Part shown: positions 50,319 through 61,553 of the stretch, one piece after another | How the letters are laid out: the number at the start of each line of letters is the position of its first letter | Numbering within the stretch: the stretch's first letter is position 1 | Source of the DNA: Owenia fusiformis | Taxonomy: Eukaryota > Annelida > Polychaeta > Sabellida > Oweniidae | Assembly: GCA_903813345.2 (NCBI GenBank) | Contig: CAIIXF020000007.1 | Coordinates: 23,979,564 to 24,043,563, forward strand | Length of the DNA stretch: 64,000 nt | Direction: 5' to 3' | Notes under the pieces: generated by a model | The model's database searches: none | Told to the model about the DNA's origin: nothing | What the model saw: the letters and a program-made list of their open reading frames with translations, nothing else | Program-made: the position numbers and the translations under genes

Positions 50319-52385
50319 GATATAACATTTTGCCATGGTTATGCCTTGTTTCAAATTGCAATTAATAAAGCCCTGAACATTCTTTTCTACCAATTGACAC
50401 ACTCACACATGTCACACTCATCTTTTTACACCGAGAGGGGAAATAATGGGGGAGAGGCATGATGCAAGACTACTGGTTTGTACTCAATATGTTTTTCTAT
50501 TAGAATTTAAGTTTCTCATACCTTTAATACTCTGTAAAAGCCCAAATTTTCGCTGAAATTTTCACTATTTTGTCAATCTGAAATGCTTCATGGGCATTAA
50601 ATTTCACTGTTTGAAGAAATATCCAAATGAATTCAATGTTAAATCAAATATTCATTGTGCCTTTAATTTCACAGTCTAGCCTCTTCAGCGAATATAGTGA
50701 AAATTAGGGCACCTTGAAAATTGGGGCTTTTACAGTACATCACAGATACCATCATAGCCATTATAGCCATCATAGTGACAGCATATTCAGTCATATTAGA
50801 AACTGAGGTCGTTTACCAGTTTGATTTTTAATCTTCATATATTGGTAATCCAAAATAGCTAAGCGGATGATACTGCAAACTAACAGTATAATGGGGTCTA
50901 GGCAAGTACCCGTGTACTTAATTACATACAGTTAAACATGTATACTTGGACATCTTTCTAATCTGAACACCTCTCAATATGAATGCAATCACATTTTTTA
51001 ATCTGCCATATACGTCCATGTTAAAAACCTCCAAATGTAAACATATTCCAATCCAAACACTTTTGGAGGTGGCCTATTATTCCTGTGATGCCTGCATTAA
51101 ACAGTTTTACTGTACCTTGGAAGGTGAAAATGAGAAATTGAGAAGCTGGTCACAGGTGCTGAGATGCTTTATTATGAGGTTTAAGTTACAACTCATCTCC
51201 ATGACTGTTTTGGGAGCATCTCAGGAATTTATGATTATAAGGTATTGTTTGTCACCAGGTTGTCTTGATTGCTTCTTGAATATCACATCGTTTCATTAAT
51301 TGTCATGACTGGCAATACTTATAATATAGTCTGACATATCTTGAAGTCATTGAGTGCCTCTACCCCTACTTAGGTACGCACGCAGCTTCAACTATATTCT
51401 CTGGGTAAATAATAGATTGAATGCAGAAGGTAGGCTACAATATGGAGGGCAGAATCAAGGGAAGGGGGGGATGGTTGTCACAACAGTGACATATTAGTTA
51501 TTATAGTGTACAATACAATACTAAAAGACAAAACAATTACAAGTCAATTGTTTTTAAATACAGCATGACAAAATGTAACAAAATGTAAAAACATCAGTGT
51601 GATATATATCTTTGGCACAATATCAATCCATTTTTGAGTGAATAATAAATGAAGTTTGTTAAATGTAATAAAATTATATAAGATGTCTAAGTTATGTACG
51701 ACCTATATGAACTAAGAATAAATGTGGAAATAGCTTTTACATAATTTATATTTTGGATATTTAAAAATGTTCAAAACATGAGTGTGAAGCCCAGAGGAAA
51801 ACTTGACATGTGACAGGTAATCTTCTAATATATTCTCTAAATCGCTACTGGCTAGCCATACTAGCCTCTGACTATAGAAGATGGTTTTACAGATTTGATG
51901 CTAATGAAGTCTTAATGATCTCAAAGGTAGCCTTCTTGTTTTTTTCGGATTTTAGTTTTTTATTTTAAAAATTATTTATACATCTTAACATTTCTAAAAC
52001 CAGAGTGTGACTCGTGTTTGACTACCATTTGCATTCGTTCGACTTCACTTCTTAAAAGCGCGCAGGGAAGTGTTTGACTGAACAGAAAAGGAATTCACTC
52101 TCACATGAATATAATTTCTTATATATGTCAAATGCTTGTTTTAAATTCAAGGACTGTGTATGTGTTTGAGAAATTTGAAGAACAATAACAATGTAAATAG
52201 ACTTTTTGATGAAGAGGACATTGAATATCAGAAAATAAACATATACAAGACAGAAATATGGTCTGTATTATTCAATTTCTTGGCTCGTCCAAATACCAGG
52301 AGAAATTGATCTCCTATAGGAGGCTTTGGGAGTTTGTGAGAGATTTTCTATGGTCCAAATATCAGGAGAAATTAGTAGTTATTAT
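50319..52385. other. No recognised gene
   Basis: Only isolated short frames are seen. A dispersed motif copy (CTTCTTAAAAGCGCGC) lies at 52043-52070. Confidence 0.4.
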
Positions 52386-52895
52386 GTCACCACCAAAAAG
52401 TGGTGACATATTGTTATGGCCTCCGTTTTTTTGTGGCGGCGGTTGGTGGTTGGTGATCGGCAGTTGGCGATCGGTGGTTGGTGCCTGTAACATATTCTTT
52501 TAACTTCCAATAACTTTACAAATATTGTTTAGACTGACTTCATTTTTTTCAAATCATCTGCAAGTTTTCCGAAGTTCATATCTAACTTTATATTTAACAT
52601 TTGACCTTCAATGACTTTTCCAAGGTCAAAAAACCTTAACAAATGTCAAGAAGGTATTTTTTAACTTGCTTCAAATTGACCATTTCTTTCAAAAGCAACT
52701 TCTACAGGATCTCAAAAGTTCATGTCTTACTATAGATTTGACCTTCAATGTCCTTCTCAAGGTCAAAAAGATATTGAATAATTTGTTTTTTCAAAATCAT
52801 CTTCAAGTTCTCAGAAATTCAAATCTGACTAAGATTGAACTCATAATATTGTGAGCAACCAGGTGGTGACATTTCGTCATGTTAATGTCTTGTTG
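52386..52895. repeat. GTGACATATTGTTATGG dispersed repeat, longest copy
   Basis: It begins GTCACCACCAAAAAGTGGTG, itself an inverted repeat around AAAAA, then GACATATTGTTATGGCCTCC and a G/T-rich GGTTGGTGGTTGGTG tract. About 470 bp later it ends with CAGGTGGTGACATTTCGTC. The interior carries repeated TTGACCTTCAATG and CAAGGTCAAAAA phrases. Shorter copies lie at 9733, 27750, 53302 and 59925, so this may be the fullest version in the window. Confidence 0.65.
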
Positions 52896-53301
52896 ATCTC
52901 CTGTAGGAGACATCAGGATTGTTTAATCATGGTATTATGAGCATGTTGTGTACAATTGCATCTATGTTATACCAGGTCTCTCATGTACCAGTCTCCTATA
53001 TAAAATTGTATTTTACAACTGTTTGCTCACATATAATCCAAATATTTATTTAAATAAAAGCTGCATATTTTTTAAAGTCTGGACTATTAAAGGTTTGGTT
53101 GTTTGAGTTAGGAAGGTTGAATTCTGTCTACTTGACCCTTTTCAATATGAGTGGGTGGCAGATAAAATATGTAAACTGGTGATATTGTACTTTGGGCTGC
53201 AGACATACTTGTTGTTAAGATGAACTTTGAACTTATCTCTGCGCAAATTTGCAATGTCATTTTATTATTTCATTAAAATCTGTTTTCTTATATCACTACA
53301 A

Positions 53302-53390
53302 GAAGTGCTGACATATTGTTATTGTCTCCAACTTTTTGTGGAAAGTATTCGGTGGTTGGTGTTCAGCATTTGTAACAAATAACAAATTTT
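53302..53390. repeat. GTGACATATTGTTATGG dispersed repeat, short copy
   Basis: It contains GTGCTGACATATTGTTATTG, TCTCCAACTTTTTGTGG, GGTTGGTGTTC and GCATTTGTAACAAAT. It is followed by a three-fold CCAGTCCCATAA(A/C) phrase to about 53450. Confidence 0.6.
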
Positions 53391-54067
53391 TCCAGTCCCA
53401 TAAAGTTATTCCAGCCCATAACGTTTTTCCAGTCCCATAACTTTATTATAGCCCCTTAGGATTAAGTTCCCATTCATTTATTATGGTCTCACATTCATAT
53501 GAAATATTTTCAGAAAACTAACACAGTTTTATATTAATCTTTTGATTTGCTGGGTATTAAGTTCTTAACATGCTTAAGACTTATTCAGAATTGAAGCATT
53601 CATAATTAAAATCCTTCAACTTTGTAACCTGTTATTATGAATTGATGTAAAAGTACATGAACTGAACTTCACTATGAAATATGTTTTATTCATTCAGTTA
53701 TGGCATTATAAAATACAATCTCGAGATGTAATTTAACTTAATAGACTTTAATGTTAACCATATTCTTCTCAGTTTAGAGCTTAACCTCAGGAAATGTCTA
53801 ATTTGATATAGTCATATCTACTGGGATATGTTCAATACTTGGGGTTGTGGGCTACACTGCTAAATTCATATAAAAACATGAATGATATTTCCGGCCTTTA
53901 TTCATATTTTAGTCATTGATATGTATTTTAAGTGTATTTTACATATAGAGGTTTATTTGTTAATAATTAATTTTCAACAATGATTGAGACATAGTACTAT
54001 ATTTTGTGAGTTGAACTCTTATAAATCATGTGTTTCATTGAGTAATATCAATCTTAGGAACTATTTT

Positions 54068-54258
54068 AAGGTGTTCTTAATGAGTGTTCTTAAGGTGTTC
54101 TTAATGAGTGTTCTTAAGGTGTTCTTAATGAGTGTTCTTAAGGTGTTCTTAATGAGTGTTCTTAAGGTGTTCTTAATGAGTGTTCTTAAGGTGTTCTTAA
54201 TGAGTGTTCTTAAGGTGTTCTTAATGAGTGTTCTTAAGGTGTTCTTAATGAGTGTTCG
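54068..54258. repeat. 24-bp tandem repeat, eight copies
   Basis: The unit AAGGTGTTCTTAATGAGTGT plus TCTT repeats almost perfectly eight times. As a multiple of three it leaves frames open on both strands (VFLMSVLK on plus, LIKNTLRT on minus). This is not evidence of coding. Confidence 0.97.
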
Positions 54259-55094
54259 GATATCCCATGTGCGATGTTTTGACCTGTTTGTATACAACAC
54301 CAGTATTTAATATGTATCGTATCGTTTCATAATATATCATGGGACCCCTAATGTACAACATATATTAGACATGAATATGGAAGAGAAAAACATTTTAGGC
54401 TTGAGGTTTATGGACAAATGCTCGCTTGCAAAGTTTCATTTGCAAGAGATTATATATGTTGTTTTGGCCAGAGTAGTATCTTTTCTTTATGTTTTGGCCA
54501 ATGCCTCCAATGTGAAAAACTTGCTTGTTTGTATAAAGAGTTGATGGCCAAAATCCTAAATAGATGAATGATTTTACTTGACCACCTCTGAGGTCAATGT
54601 TTTTTAACCATTGAATTATTTGACCCCTAAGATAATAGGATGAGACCAGTGCAAAGTATAACAGTTTGATACGACATTGCACTTATATCTTTGTTAGAGG
54701 TAATTCAAATGCTTGCATTCATTTTATCTGACATATCAAACAATAAGTCGTGACCATTGATAAGGACTTTTTCAAATTACCCCCTCTCTCACCTAGTGTT
54801 GTATATAGAGTGTTTTCAGAACAAAAAATAATCAGTTCATAGAAGAATGTCTTGAGCATAAAGAAAACCGTTCAGTATATAAACAATTTTCAGGCACTAC
54901 AATGTATAAAGAAACAAATCAGTTTAGAGAAAAAAGTAGCATGTGTAACATTTTCCCACCATTGAATCTTGAGAATGATCAATTCTTTTTATTAGGATTT
55001 ATATACAGCATTATAATACTTTTTTTTAAGATTGAACTTCATGTCCCGAAAATCCCATTGTAAGTATCTAAGTATTCCAAAAGCAATATTTTGA
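54259..55094. other. No recognised gene
   Basis: This is AT-rich sequence without supported exons or repeats. Confidence 0.4.
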
Positions 55095-55297
55095 TTTATC
55101 GTATGATCTGTAAAATGAAACCCTCTGATTGGTCAGTTCTTGTGCTGTACCAATCTGTATTGCTACTGAGATTGTCCCCCGTCGATCATCTCTATTGCTA
55201 CTGAGATTGTCCCCCGTCGATCATCTCTGTCGCAATACAGAAAATATTGGTACGGAGGGGACATTCTCAGTAGCAATACAGAGGATCACACGATAAA
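55095..55297. mobile_element. Foldback-family element, palindromic
   Basis: Inverted ends TTTATCGTATGATCTG and GATCACACGATAAA bound it. Just inside the left end is TCTGATTGGTCAG, an inverted CCAAT box as in the related elements at 38058 and 57263. Inner inverted arms pair GTACCAATCTGTATTGC with GCAATACAGAAAATATTGGT, and TTGCTACTGAGA with TCTCAGTAGCAA. A 38-bp block (TATTGCTACTGAGATTGTCC and on) is tandemly duplicated. Confidence 0.7.
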
Positions 55298-55300
55298 AAC

Positions 55301-55437
55301 GTTATAATGATTTGAAGTGCAATACAGGATATATGCTGCCTCAATATTCTATATTGGCACTCGACTTCGTCTCTTTCCAATACAAAATTTCTCAAGCAGA
55401 ATATATCCTGTATTGCACTTCAAATCATTCAATAACT
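55301..55437. repeat. Long hairpin adjoining the foldback element
   Basis: The arms TTATAATGATTTGAAGTGCA (from 55302) and its near-perfect complement ending at 55437 pair over about 40 bp, including AATACAGGATATAT. An imperfect inner stem (TATATTGG/CCAATACA) brings the loop down to a few tens of bases. Confidence 0.85.
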
Positions 55438-55934
55438 TATAGTATTGAGATATTTCAATAGAAATACTATATTGGGTTCCCACACTTTGTGGTTAAACTT
55501 ATTAGAAGTTGCGGTTTGAGGACATTCTGGAAAATGGACATATATTTGTACATTTCCTGTCCATGCATGCTCCTTTTTAAAAGCTTTAAAAATAAATGGA
55601 AATCAGGTGCGATAATTGAAATACAAGATCTTGCATTGTTCAGTTAGAATTTGGTATTTTTACATGCAGATATTGGTAAAAGTCTTGTTTGAAATAGTTG
55701 TGGTGTAGTTATGTATTGTACGTGTTATTTGCCAACAAATAAACAAAGGTAAAAAGTTCCAACTTGATTTTTCTTTTCACAAGGCCCGCTGATCTTCGTG
55801 AAATATCAAATAGTTGCTTTAAAGAAGTAATGAATACAAGAATGTCCTTAAAAGGTCAGGGTGCTATTAAGCAATTACTTCCCACAGACAGTGTGTCAAC
55901 ACATTCAAAAAATATTATAGAACTGATAAACAGT

Positions 55935-56012
55935 ATAGTGCAGTACAGTGCAGTGCAGTGCAGTGCAGTGCAGTGCAGTGCAGTGCAGTGCAGTGCAGTG
56001 CAGTGCATTGCA
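55935..56012. repeat. GCAGT pentanucleotide microsatellite
   Basis: About 14 copies of GCAGT in a row, with imperfect CAGTACAGT and CAGTATAGT units at both ends. Confidence 0.97.
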
Positions 56013-57058
56013 GTATAGTACAGTACAGTACAATATATACCCCTTTCTAATGGTTTGATTTTGCATCTTTAAAAGAGAGGTTCATCTATAATAACTAGAC
56101 TCTGATACTCTATATAAGCATGTCATTGCTTTCTGGGTGATATTAGATTTCTGTGTTGTAGTTTTGGTATTAATGAGATCTTATTGATCTCAAATGTCAA
56201 GGTAGTTTGAGTATAAAATTAATGTTGCAAGTAGAAATACAGTGTCATGGTTTACTGAATACATATTCTGATTGGATAGATTAAATCCAAGAAGTGTGTC
56301 TTATTAAGAGTGTAGAATATAGTGAAACTTTTGAGCAGGGTAACAATCTTGATCCATCGAGGTATTTTATACGACTGAAGAAATACACTGGTTTATTTAA
56401 CAGTATGCAGGGTAAGATTTCCCAAGTCAATATCGGGAAAGATGTGCTCCTACCTACTTAGACAGGTTTATGTTGAACAAAGTTTGTCTTAGAATTTAGG
56501 AAGTGTATCATTACCGCATGTGATATTTTGCAGGTCAACACTTTTAATGAAAGTGATTGTAAAATTATTTAAACAGGTATTTGTGTAAAGGTTTATAGAA
56601 GGAAGTGGGATGGTATCTAAGAGCATTCTATAGTTAAGTATGGATAGATCATAGAAAACATGCAAAAAAGCATGCTACATTTACGGCAGCTATGATAATG
56701 CCACCTTTCCATTTAATTGGTACAAGTCACTGTTAAAACCTATGGTCTGACAATGGGGAGCTATCCTCTCTACAATTTATAATATGAAAGATCCTGTTGG
56801 ATCAGTAATGAAAGTGGAGAGTAGTAACAGAAATATAAGCAATTTTTGTAATTGATAAACCAATATGTTCTTTATCACCCTAACTACAAAACTTTTGAAA
56901 AGATGAAGCACTTTTTTAACAATTGAAATCCTATATTAGAAAAAATGTAAAAGTATAATAATGAAAACATTAATATGATGAAATTATTTGTTTTCTCCCA
57001 CAGTAAGAAAAATTCATCAGGGAATAAGCTTTTAGAAATGTTAGTATGCAGATTACAG

Positions 57059-57076
57059 ATATATATATATATATCT
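57059..57076. repeat. Short AT dinucleotide run
   Basis: About nine TA/AT units in a row. Confidence 0.9.
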
Positions 57077-57262
57077 TTTTATCGATACCATATTAGGGAT
57101 CAGGTATACAAAAATCTATGATGCAGGTATACCATGTAGTAAAGTTATTCTATAATCTATGGTACAGGTGCATATACCATGGCACAGGTACATGTACCAT
57201 AATCTATGGTATATACAACAGTACTTCTGAGAAATCTTAAGTATTTCAACTTAGTATTATAT

Positions 57263-57792
57263 TTTATTATATACCCAATATGTAACACTAATCCTGATTG
57301 GTCAATACCTAGTCACGTGTTCCGAAATAGATTTACTATTTCCCTCGGAAAGTTATATTCCCTCAAATGTGACGTCAGAGGGAATATACATTTGAACTAT
57401 TGCCCGCTGACGTCACAATTGCAAGTTATATTACTCTTGGAAACGTCTGCGCATCATCACTGCGCAGACGAAAAACAGAAAAATGAAGGATGAGCACAAA
57501 CACAAATCAACTCCGTTCACCATGACAGACGTGCGTGAACGATACAGTATAAGCAACGTGTATAAAGTTCCCTAAGCTCAATACGTCTGTGTAATTTCAA
57601 GTGTTATGATAATCTATTCCGCGTGTTAAACGCGATTGAATTTTTCAAGTGAGAGTCTCAGAAGCAAAAAAATCTGTTGAGCATCTGATGACGTCACAGC
57701 TTATAATGCTTACAATGGGAGGGGGCTTTCTAAGCCTTTTTGGCCTTCGCAGAGGAAACGGGACAAGAGTCAGTATAGGGTATATAATAAAA
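57263..57792 (+). mobile_element. Foldback-family element carrying promoter-like motifs
   Basis: Perfect 15-bp inverted ends (TTTTATTATATACCC at 57263-57277 and its complement near 57778-57792). Inside the left end lie GATTGGTCAATACC (inverted CCAAT), GTCACGTGTT (E-box), and three full cAMP-response elements TGACGTCA at 57370-57377, 57408-57415 and 57689-57696. There is also a perfect 10-bp hairpin CGTCTGCGCA/TGCGCAGACG at 57444-57470. The region is GC-richer than its surroundings. The end module matches that of the element at 38058-38344. No transposase is seen. Confidence 0.65.
57483..57575 (+). other. 30-codon frame inside the foldback element; possible first exon d
   Basis: ATG at 57483 opens MKDEHKHKSTPFTMTDVRER and ends in VYKVP at TAA 57573. 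A second ATG in strong context (CACCATGACA) lies inside. A GTATAAG donor after the 21st codon plus one base would end in phase 1 and read into the shared exon at 61554, but position +5 of that donor is A, which is weak. It could be a relic frame of the element, a small peptide, or an element-derived alternative start. Confidence 0.2.
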
Positions 57793-57962
57793 CAAATAGT
57801 GACTGCCTAATTTCGAGCAATAGTGTAAATAATTTCCCCTTGGGAATATCCTCTACAATGTACTATTCCCTCAGCCTGCGGCTTCGGGAATAGTACATTG
57901 TAGAGGATATTCCCTCGGGGAAATAATTTACACTATTGCCCTCAATGGCAGTCACTATTTGT
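57792..57962. repeat. 171-bp near-perfect palindrome
   Basis: The left arm starts ACAAATAGTGACTGCC and the right arm ends GGCAGTCACTATTTGT. Inner arms pair GTACTATTCCC with GGGAATAGTAC around a loop reading TCAGCCTGCGGCTTC. It directly abuts the element at 57263-57792, as the hairpin at 37919 abuts the element at 38058. Confidence 0.93.
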
Positions 57963-58335
57963 ATAATCTTATTATCTAATATATTACCTCTTGCACTGTC
58001 ATGTCTTATCAGACATTAATCCAAATTTATAGTGTCACAATTTACTTTAATTGAATGTCATAGGATTTATATAAATCAACCAATCATTAATAGGTCAAAT
58101 CATGGATTAGTCGCATTATAGCTCTAAATGAAAGCAAATGTGTTTAGGCAAGTATAAAATACATCTGTGAGATTTTATTTGAACCACACTTATCATGCAC
58201 TACTACAAAATGTCCAGTATTAAAAATCAGATATTTTGGAGAGAATTTATCCTACTTACTGGACAGAATGTCCCTACAGTCACTGTAATCTTAATTAAAA
58301 GATACAGTATCTACTGATTTAGAGTATATGTACTC

Positions 58336-58506
58336 CAGGCCTATAGACTGGATTTCCCAAGGGAGGTTCACTTTTTGAAAAATTCCAGGGGGGTTCACTT
58401 GTGACAATTTTGGTCCAAAAATGGCCAAAATCACTTAAAAAGTGCTCAGAATGGTGAAAAACTGCATGATTTTGAAATATCTTTTGGCCACCTGGCTAGG
58501 GGCCTG
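58336..58506. mobile_element. CAGGCC-ended short element, copy 4, with 5-bp duplication
   Basis: The ends are CAGGCCTATAGACTGG and the right terminus CTGGCTAGGGGCCTG, with perfect TACTC repeats at 58331-58335 and 58507-58511. The interior matches copy 2 in the opposite orientation (CACTTGTGACAATTTTGGTC, GTGCTCAGAATGGTGAAAAA). Confidence 0.85.
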
Positions 58507-59605
58507 TACTCTGTACAGAGACCTCTTTTTGAGAAATAAGTGGCAATACAATGATTTATGAATGAGTGGGAAAGGGGAAGTGATGGGTCTATTCATACAT
58601 TGTTTTATACTTATACTTATAATAAGGGGTTCAGATCATTAACATTTTATATGAATATGAATCAATGAAATCAACAGGTTAGATATTTAGAATTCATTTT
58701 TAAATGAATTAATACTGGTAGATAATATGATAGAACCAAGTTGATAACTAAAATGAATTTGGTCCAATCATCACCCGAGGGAGAGGGAAAGAAAAAATTG
58801 ATGATGTACAAGTAGCTTGCCTAAAACTGTGTCATATAAAACTTGACAGGTGAAGACAAGAACATATTTGATGGTGTGATGGAATTTTTGAGAAGTCTCT
58901 ACAGATAAAACCAAGTTTTTAACATTTATTCATACTTGAGATGAGGACCTTAACAATACTCAATCTAAAAATGGTTTGGTAATGTACTTATATATATTCT
59001 TTATGAAAACTTCTAATCATTACAATGCAATTCAGATAACAAAGGGACAATGTGAATGAGGGCAATTATAGACAAAAAATACAGATATGCAGGACAAAAT
59101 ATGTGATAAATTGATATTTTGAATTTTTTGTATGGGATATAGGGTTTTTGAATGGTTGGCCTAAAACGGACACATATTGGTTGTTGATATAACATTGCCT
59201 TGGTCTTGTACATATGGAGCTATTATAGGGTATCAAAGAACATTGAGTGTTGAGTTTGAGTGTCAAGATTACCAAACAGATCAGTTTTCATTGCAGATAT
59301 TTTTTGTCTTGAATTATTTGTCCTATTTATTATAAATAAGGATATGTACTTTTCTCATCAGACTTGATTCTGGGCATTGAAGATGTAGAATTTTTTTATC
59401 ATTATAGGGTATCATATTTTTTCACCTAAAAAAGGTATGATATTGTTGGCAGCTTGGTGACAATTTTGACTTGGACTTGAATATAATATTTCCATCAGGG
59501 TTTTATGTTACTGACAACGATTTGGCTATAAGGAGACACTACTACCTCATATTATTCCCATCATTAAATGTTCAAAATAAGAAAATGCATTTTTTTAAAA
59601 TAGAT

Positions 59606-59736
59606 TTTTTTAAATTTAAATTTTATAAATCGCATTGATTTTTTTAAATTTAAATTTTATAAATTCATTGATTTTTTTTAATTTAAATTTTATAAATTCA
59701 TTGATTTTTTTTAATTTAAATTTTATAAATTCATTG
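59606..59736. repeat. AT-rich tandem repeat of about 34 bp, four copies
   Basis: Each copy contains TTTAAATTTTATAAAT, then (T)CATTGATTTTTTT. The later copies are nearly identical. Confidence 0.9.
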
Positions 59737-59924
59737 CAAGTAACTTATAACTGGGATGGAATCATATCTCCAACTGGTTACAGTATCTGGTTGCATAGAG
59801 GGTAGTTTGGTTGCTATAGTTCTTGGTGCATTGTGTCCGACTTTGTTATTACATGCATACAATTGTGGGATAAACAATTATGCAAGAAACATGGATGGTT
59901 CGGTTTGCTATCAAACATTTTTAT

Positions 59925-60025
59925 ATCACCACCACAAATTTTTTATGAGCAATCAGTGATTGGTGTTTGGCATCTGTAACAAATGGTAGGTGGTGACATT
60001 TTGCATGTCAATGCTTTGTTTCATA
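59925..60025. repeat. GTGACATATTGTTATGG dispersed repeat, 3' part
   Basis: It starts ATCACCACCACAAATTTTTT, continues GATTGGTGTTTGGCATCTGT and AACAAATGGTAGGTGGTGAC, and ends ATTTTGCATGTCAATGC. It lacks the GTTATGG head present in the other copies. Confidence 0.55.
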
Positions 60026-61228
60026 CTTAATTTCTGGATTTATTGTTAGTTATAATAGCCAAAATGTAAGAGCATGGGTATAGTACGTAATACTGTCCTG
60101 TAAAACATATACATGTATGTTAAAGTTTTTTTGTTTTTTTGACAATGATTGATCAGTGATTAATTATAAGCTTTTGTTAACTGTGACCCCATTTGTACTA
60201 AAATAAAATGTACTTCTCATATATTTATGGCTCATATCAGTAAAATACATTTTTATATTAGTTGTTTCATAAACAATTTGCTCTGTTTGATACCATCTCG
60301 AGTGCAGCTAGAGAGTGGTGCTATTTACTTAGCTTTTATTTGAAAGTCAATAATTAACACACTTATCTAAACCTACTCTAGTAGATTTATGAAGTCGGAG
60401 AAATTGAAGTCAGGCTATACTAGAGGCTCGTTTGAGAAAGAACACATTGGACGTGTTTGGCATATATTCGTAAAGAAGCTAGTTATGTTCATCATAATAA
60501 GATCTATGGGAAAATAAAATGATTGTAGCCTAATCAGCAGTGCCTTGTTATGTGTTACATTTGGATAAATCATTCGTGAGATACAATATCAAGTTGTAGC
60601 ATGGTATATATTCATAATATAAGGAAGCAGAAAAAGATTTTATGAAACTTTGTTATGATCTATATAAAGATTGGATGTTGTTATTAGTTAGATGTTGGCA
60701 AAAAAACAATTGATGTAATGTGACCATCGTTGCTTTATCATTGGTTACATATGGATATATTCTTTGTGAGATATTTGGCACATTCAACATACAGTAACTC
60801 TTGGATTTGAATGAATTCTAAGAAGGAACTAAAAAAAGTTGAATCATACTTCATATTAACAGGGATGTTTTTGCAGAATATAAAAACATAAAGAATATTA
60901 GTATTATATGAATTACATTATTAAATCTATATGGAGGATTTAAATACAAAGTTAAAACATTAGTAGGCGAAGCATTACCAGCTGCAAGCAAAATGTGGGG
61001 GTGGTGTCGAGATACGATCAAATATTATAAATCTTAAATATTATCATCCCTTCAGAATGATGTTGATACAAGACTAGACTTCACCAAATGTCATAAATAA
61101 AACAATCAAAAATATGTTGCCGATTTACAAATTAAGACACTGAATTAGAAAACAAGTGAATCATATAATCGAAAAAAATTCAGAACTTGTAAATGTTGAT
61201 ATCGTTGAAGACATTGAAAAAGAGATAA

Positions 61229-61334
61229 ATGGGTGTGGATTGTGAGGTTACTTACAAGATGTCACGTGTTTCTGATATTGAGAGATATATAGAAAATGTT
61301 CGGCTTACAGTTCGGGCTCAACAAGCGGATTTAA
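61229..61334 (+). CDS. Candidate alternative first coding exon e (MGVDCEVTYKMSRVSD...)
   Basis: ATG at 61229 follows an in-frame TAA (61226) and opens 35 codons plus one base, ending at donor A|GTAAGC (last exon base 61334). A second in-frame ATG at 61259 gives a shorter start MSRVSDIERYIENVR. The peptide is amphipathic and charged (IERYIENVRLTVRAQQADL) and probably helical. The phase-1 end joins the exon at 61554 with A+CG = Thr to read ADLTDPDVEKDL, which keeps a helix-like pattern across the junction. The intron would be only 219 bp, making this the most proximal start. The family is not recognised. Confidence 0.55.
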
Positions 61335-61553
61335 GTAAGCATAGATGATTTGATAAGTCATATGCATTGTCTTCCATGATATTGGAGTAGTTAAACTTGC
61401 AACAATGTTGACTTTCACAAATAATCAGATACTCACATGCATGGTACATGCATTATGGTTTGTTAATGTAATAGAAATTACGATTATATTACGAGATGGG
61501 AAAATGGAGACCTAAATGTGAGTTGATTATTGATTTTCTCTTTTGTCTTTCAG

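Noticed and set aside
49684-50462. Long frames on both strands across the 27-bp array
   Set aside because: They are by-products of a tandem repeat whose unit is a multiple of three. There are no flanking splice sites, signal sequence or recognisable domain.
50979-51299. 106-codon plus-strand frame
   Set aside because: No domain, splice signals or start context; the composition is that of the surrounding AT-rich DNA.
53984-54310. Frames with VFLMSVLK or LIKNTLRT repeats
   Set aside because: They are translations of the perfect 24-bp tandem repeat in opposite strands; nothing supports coding.
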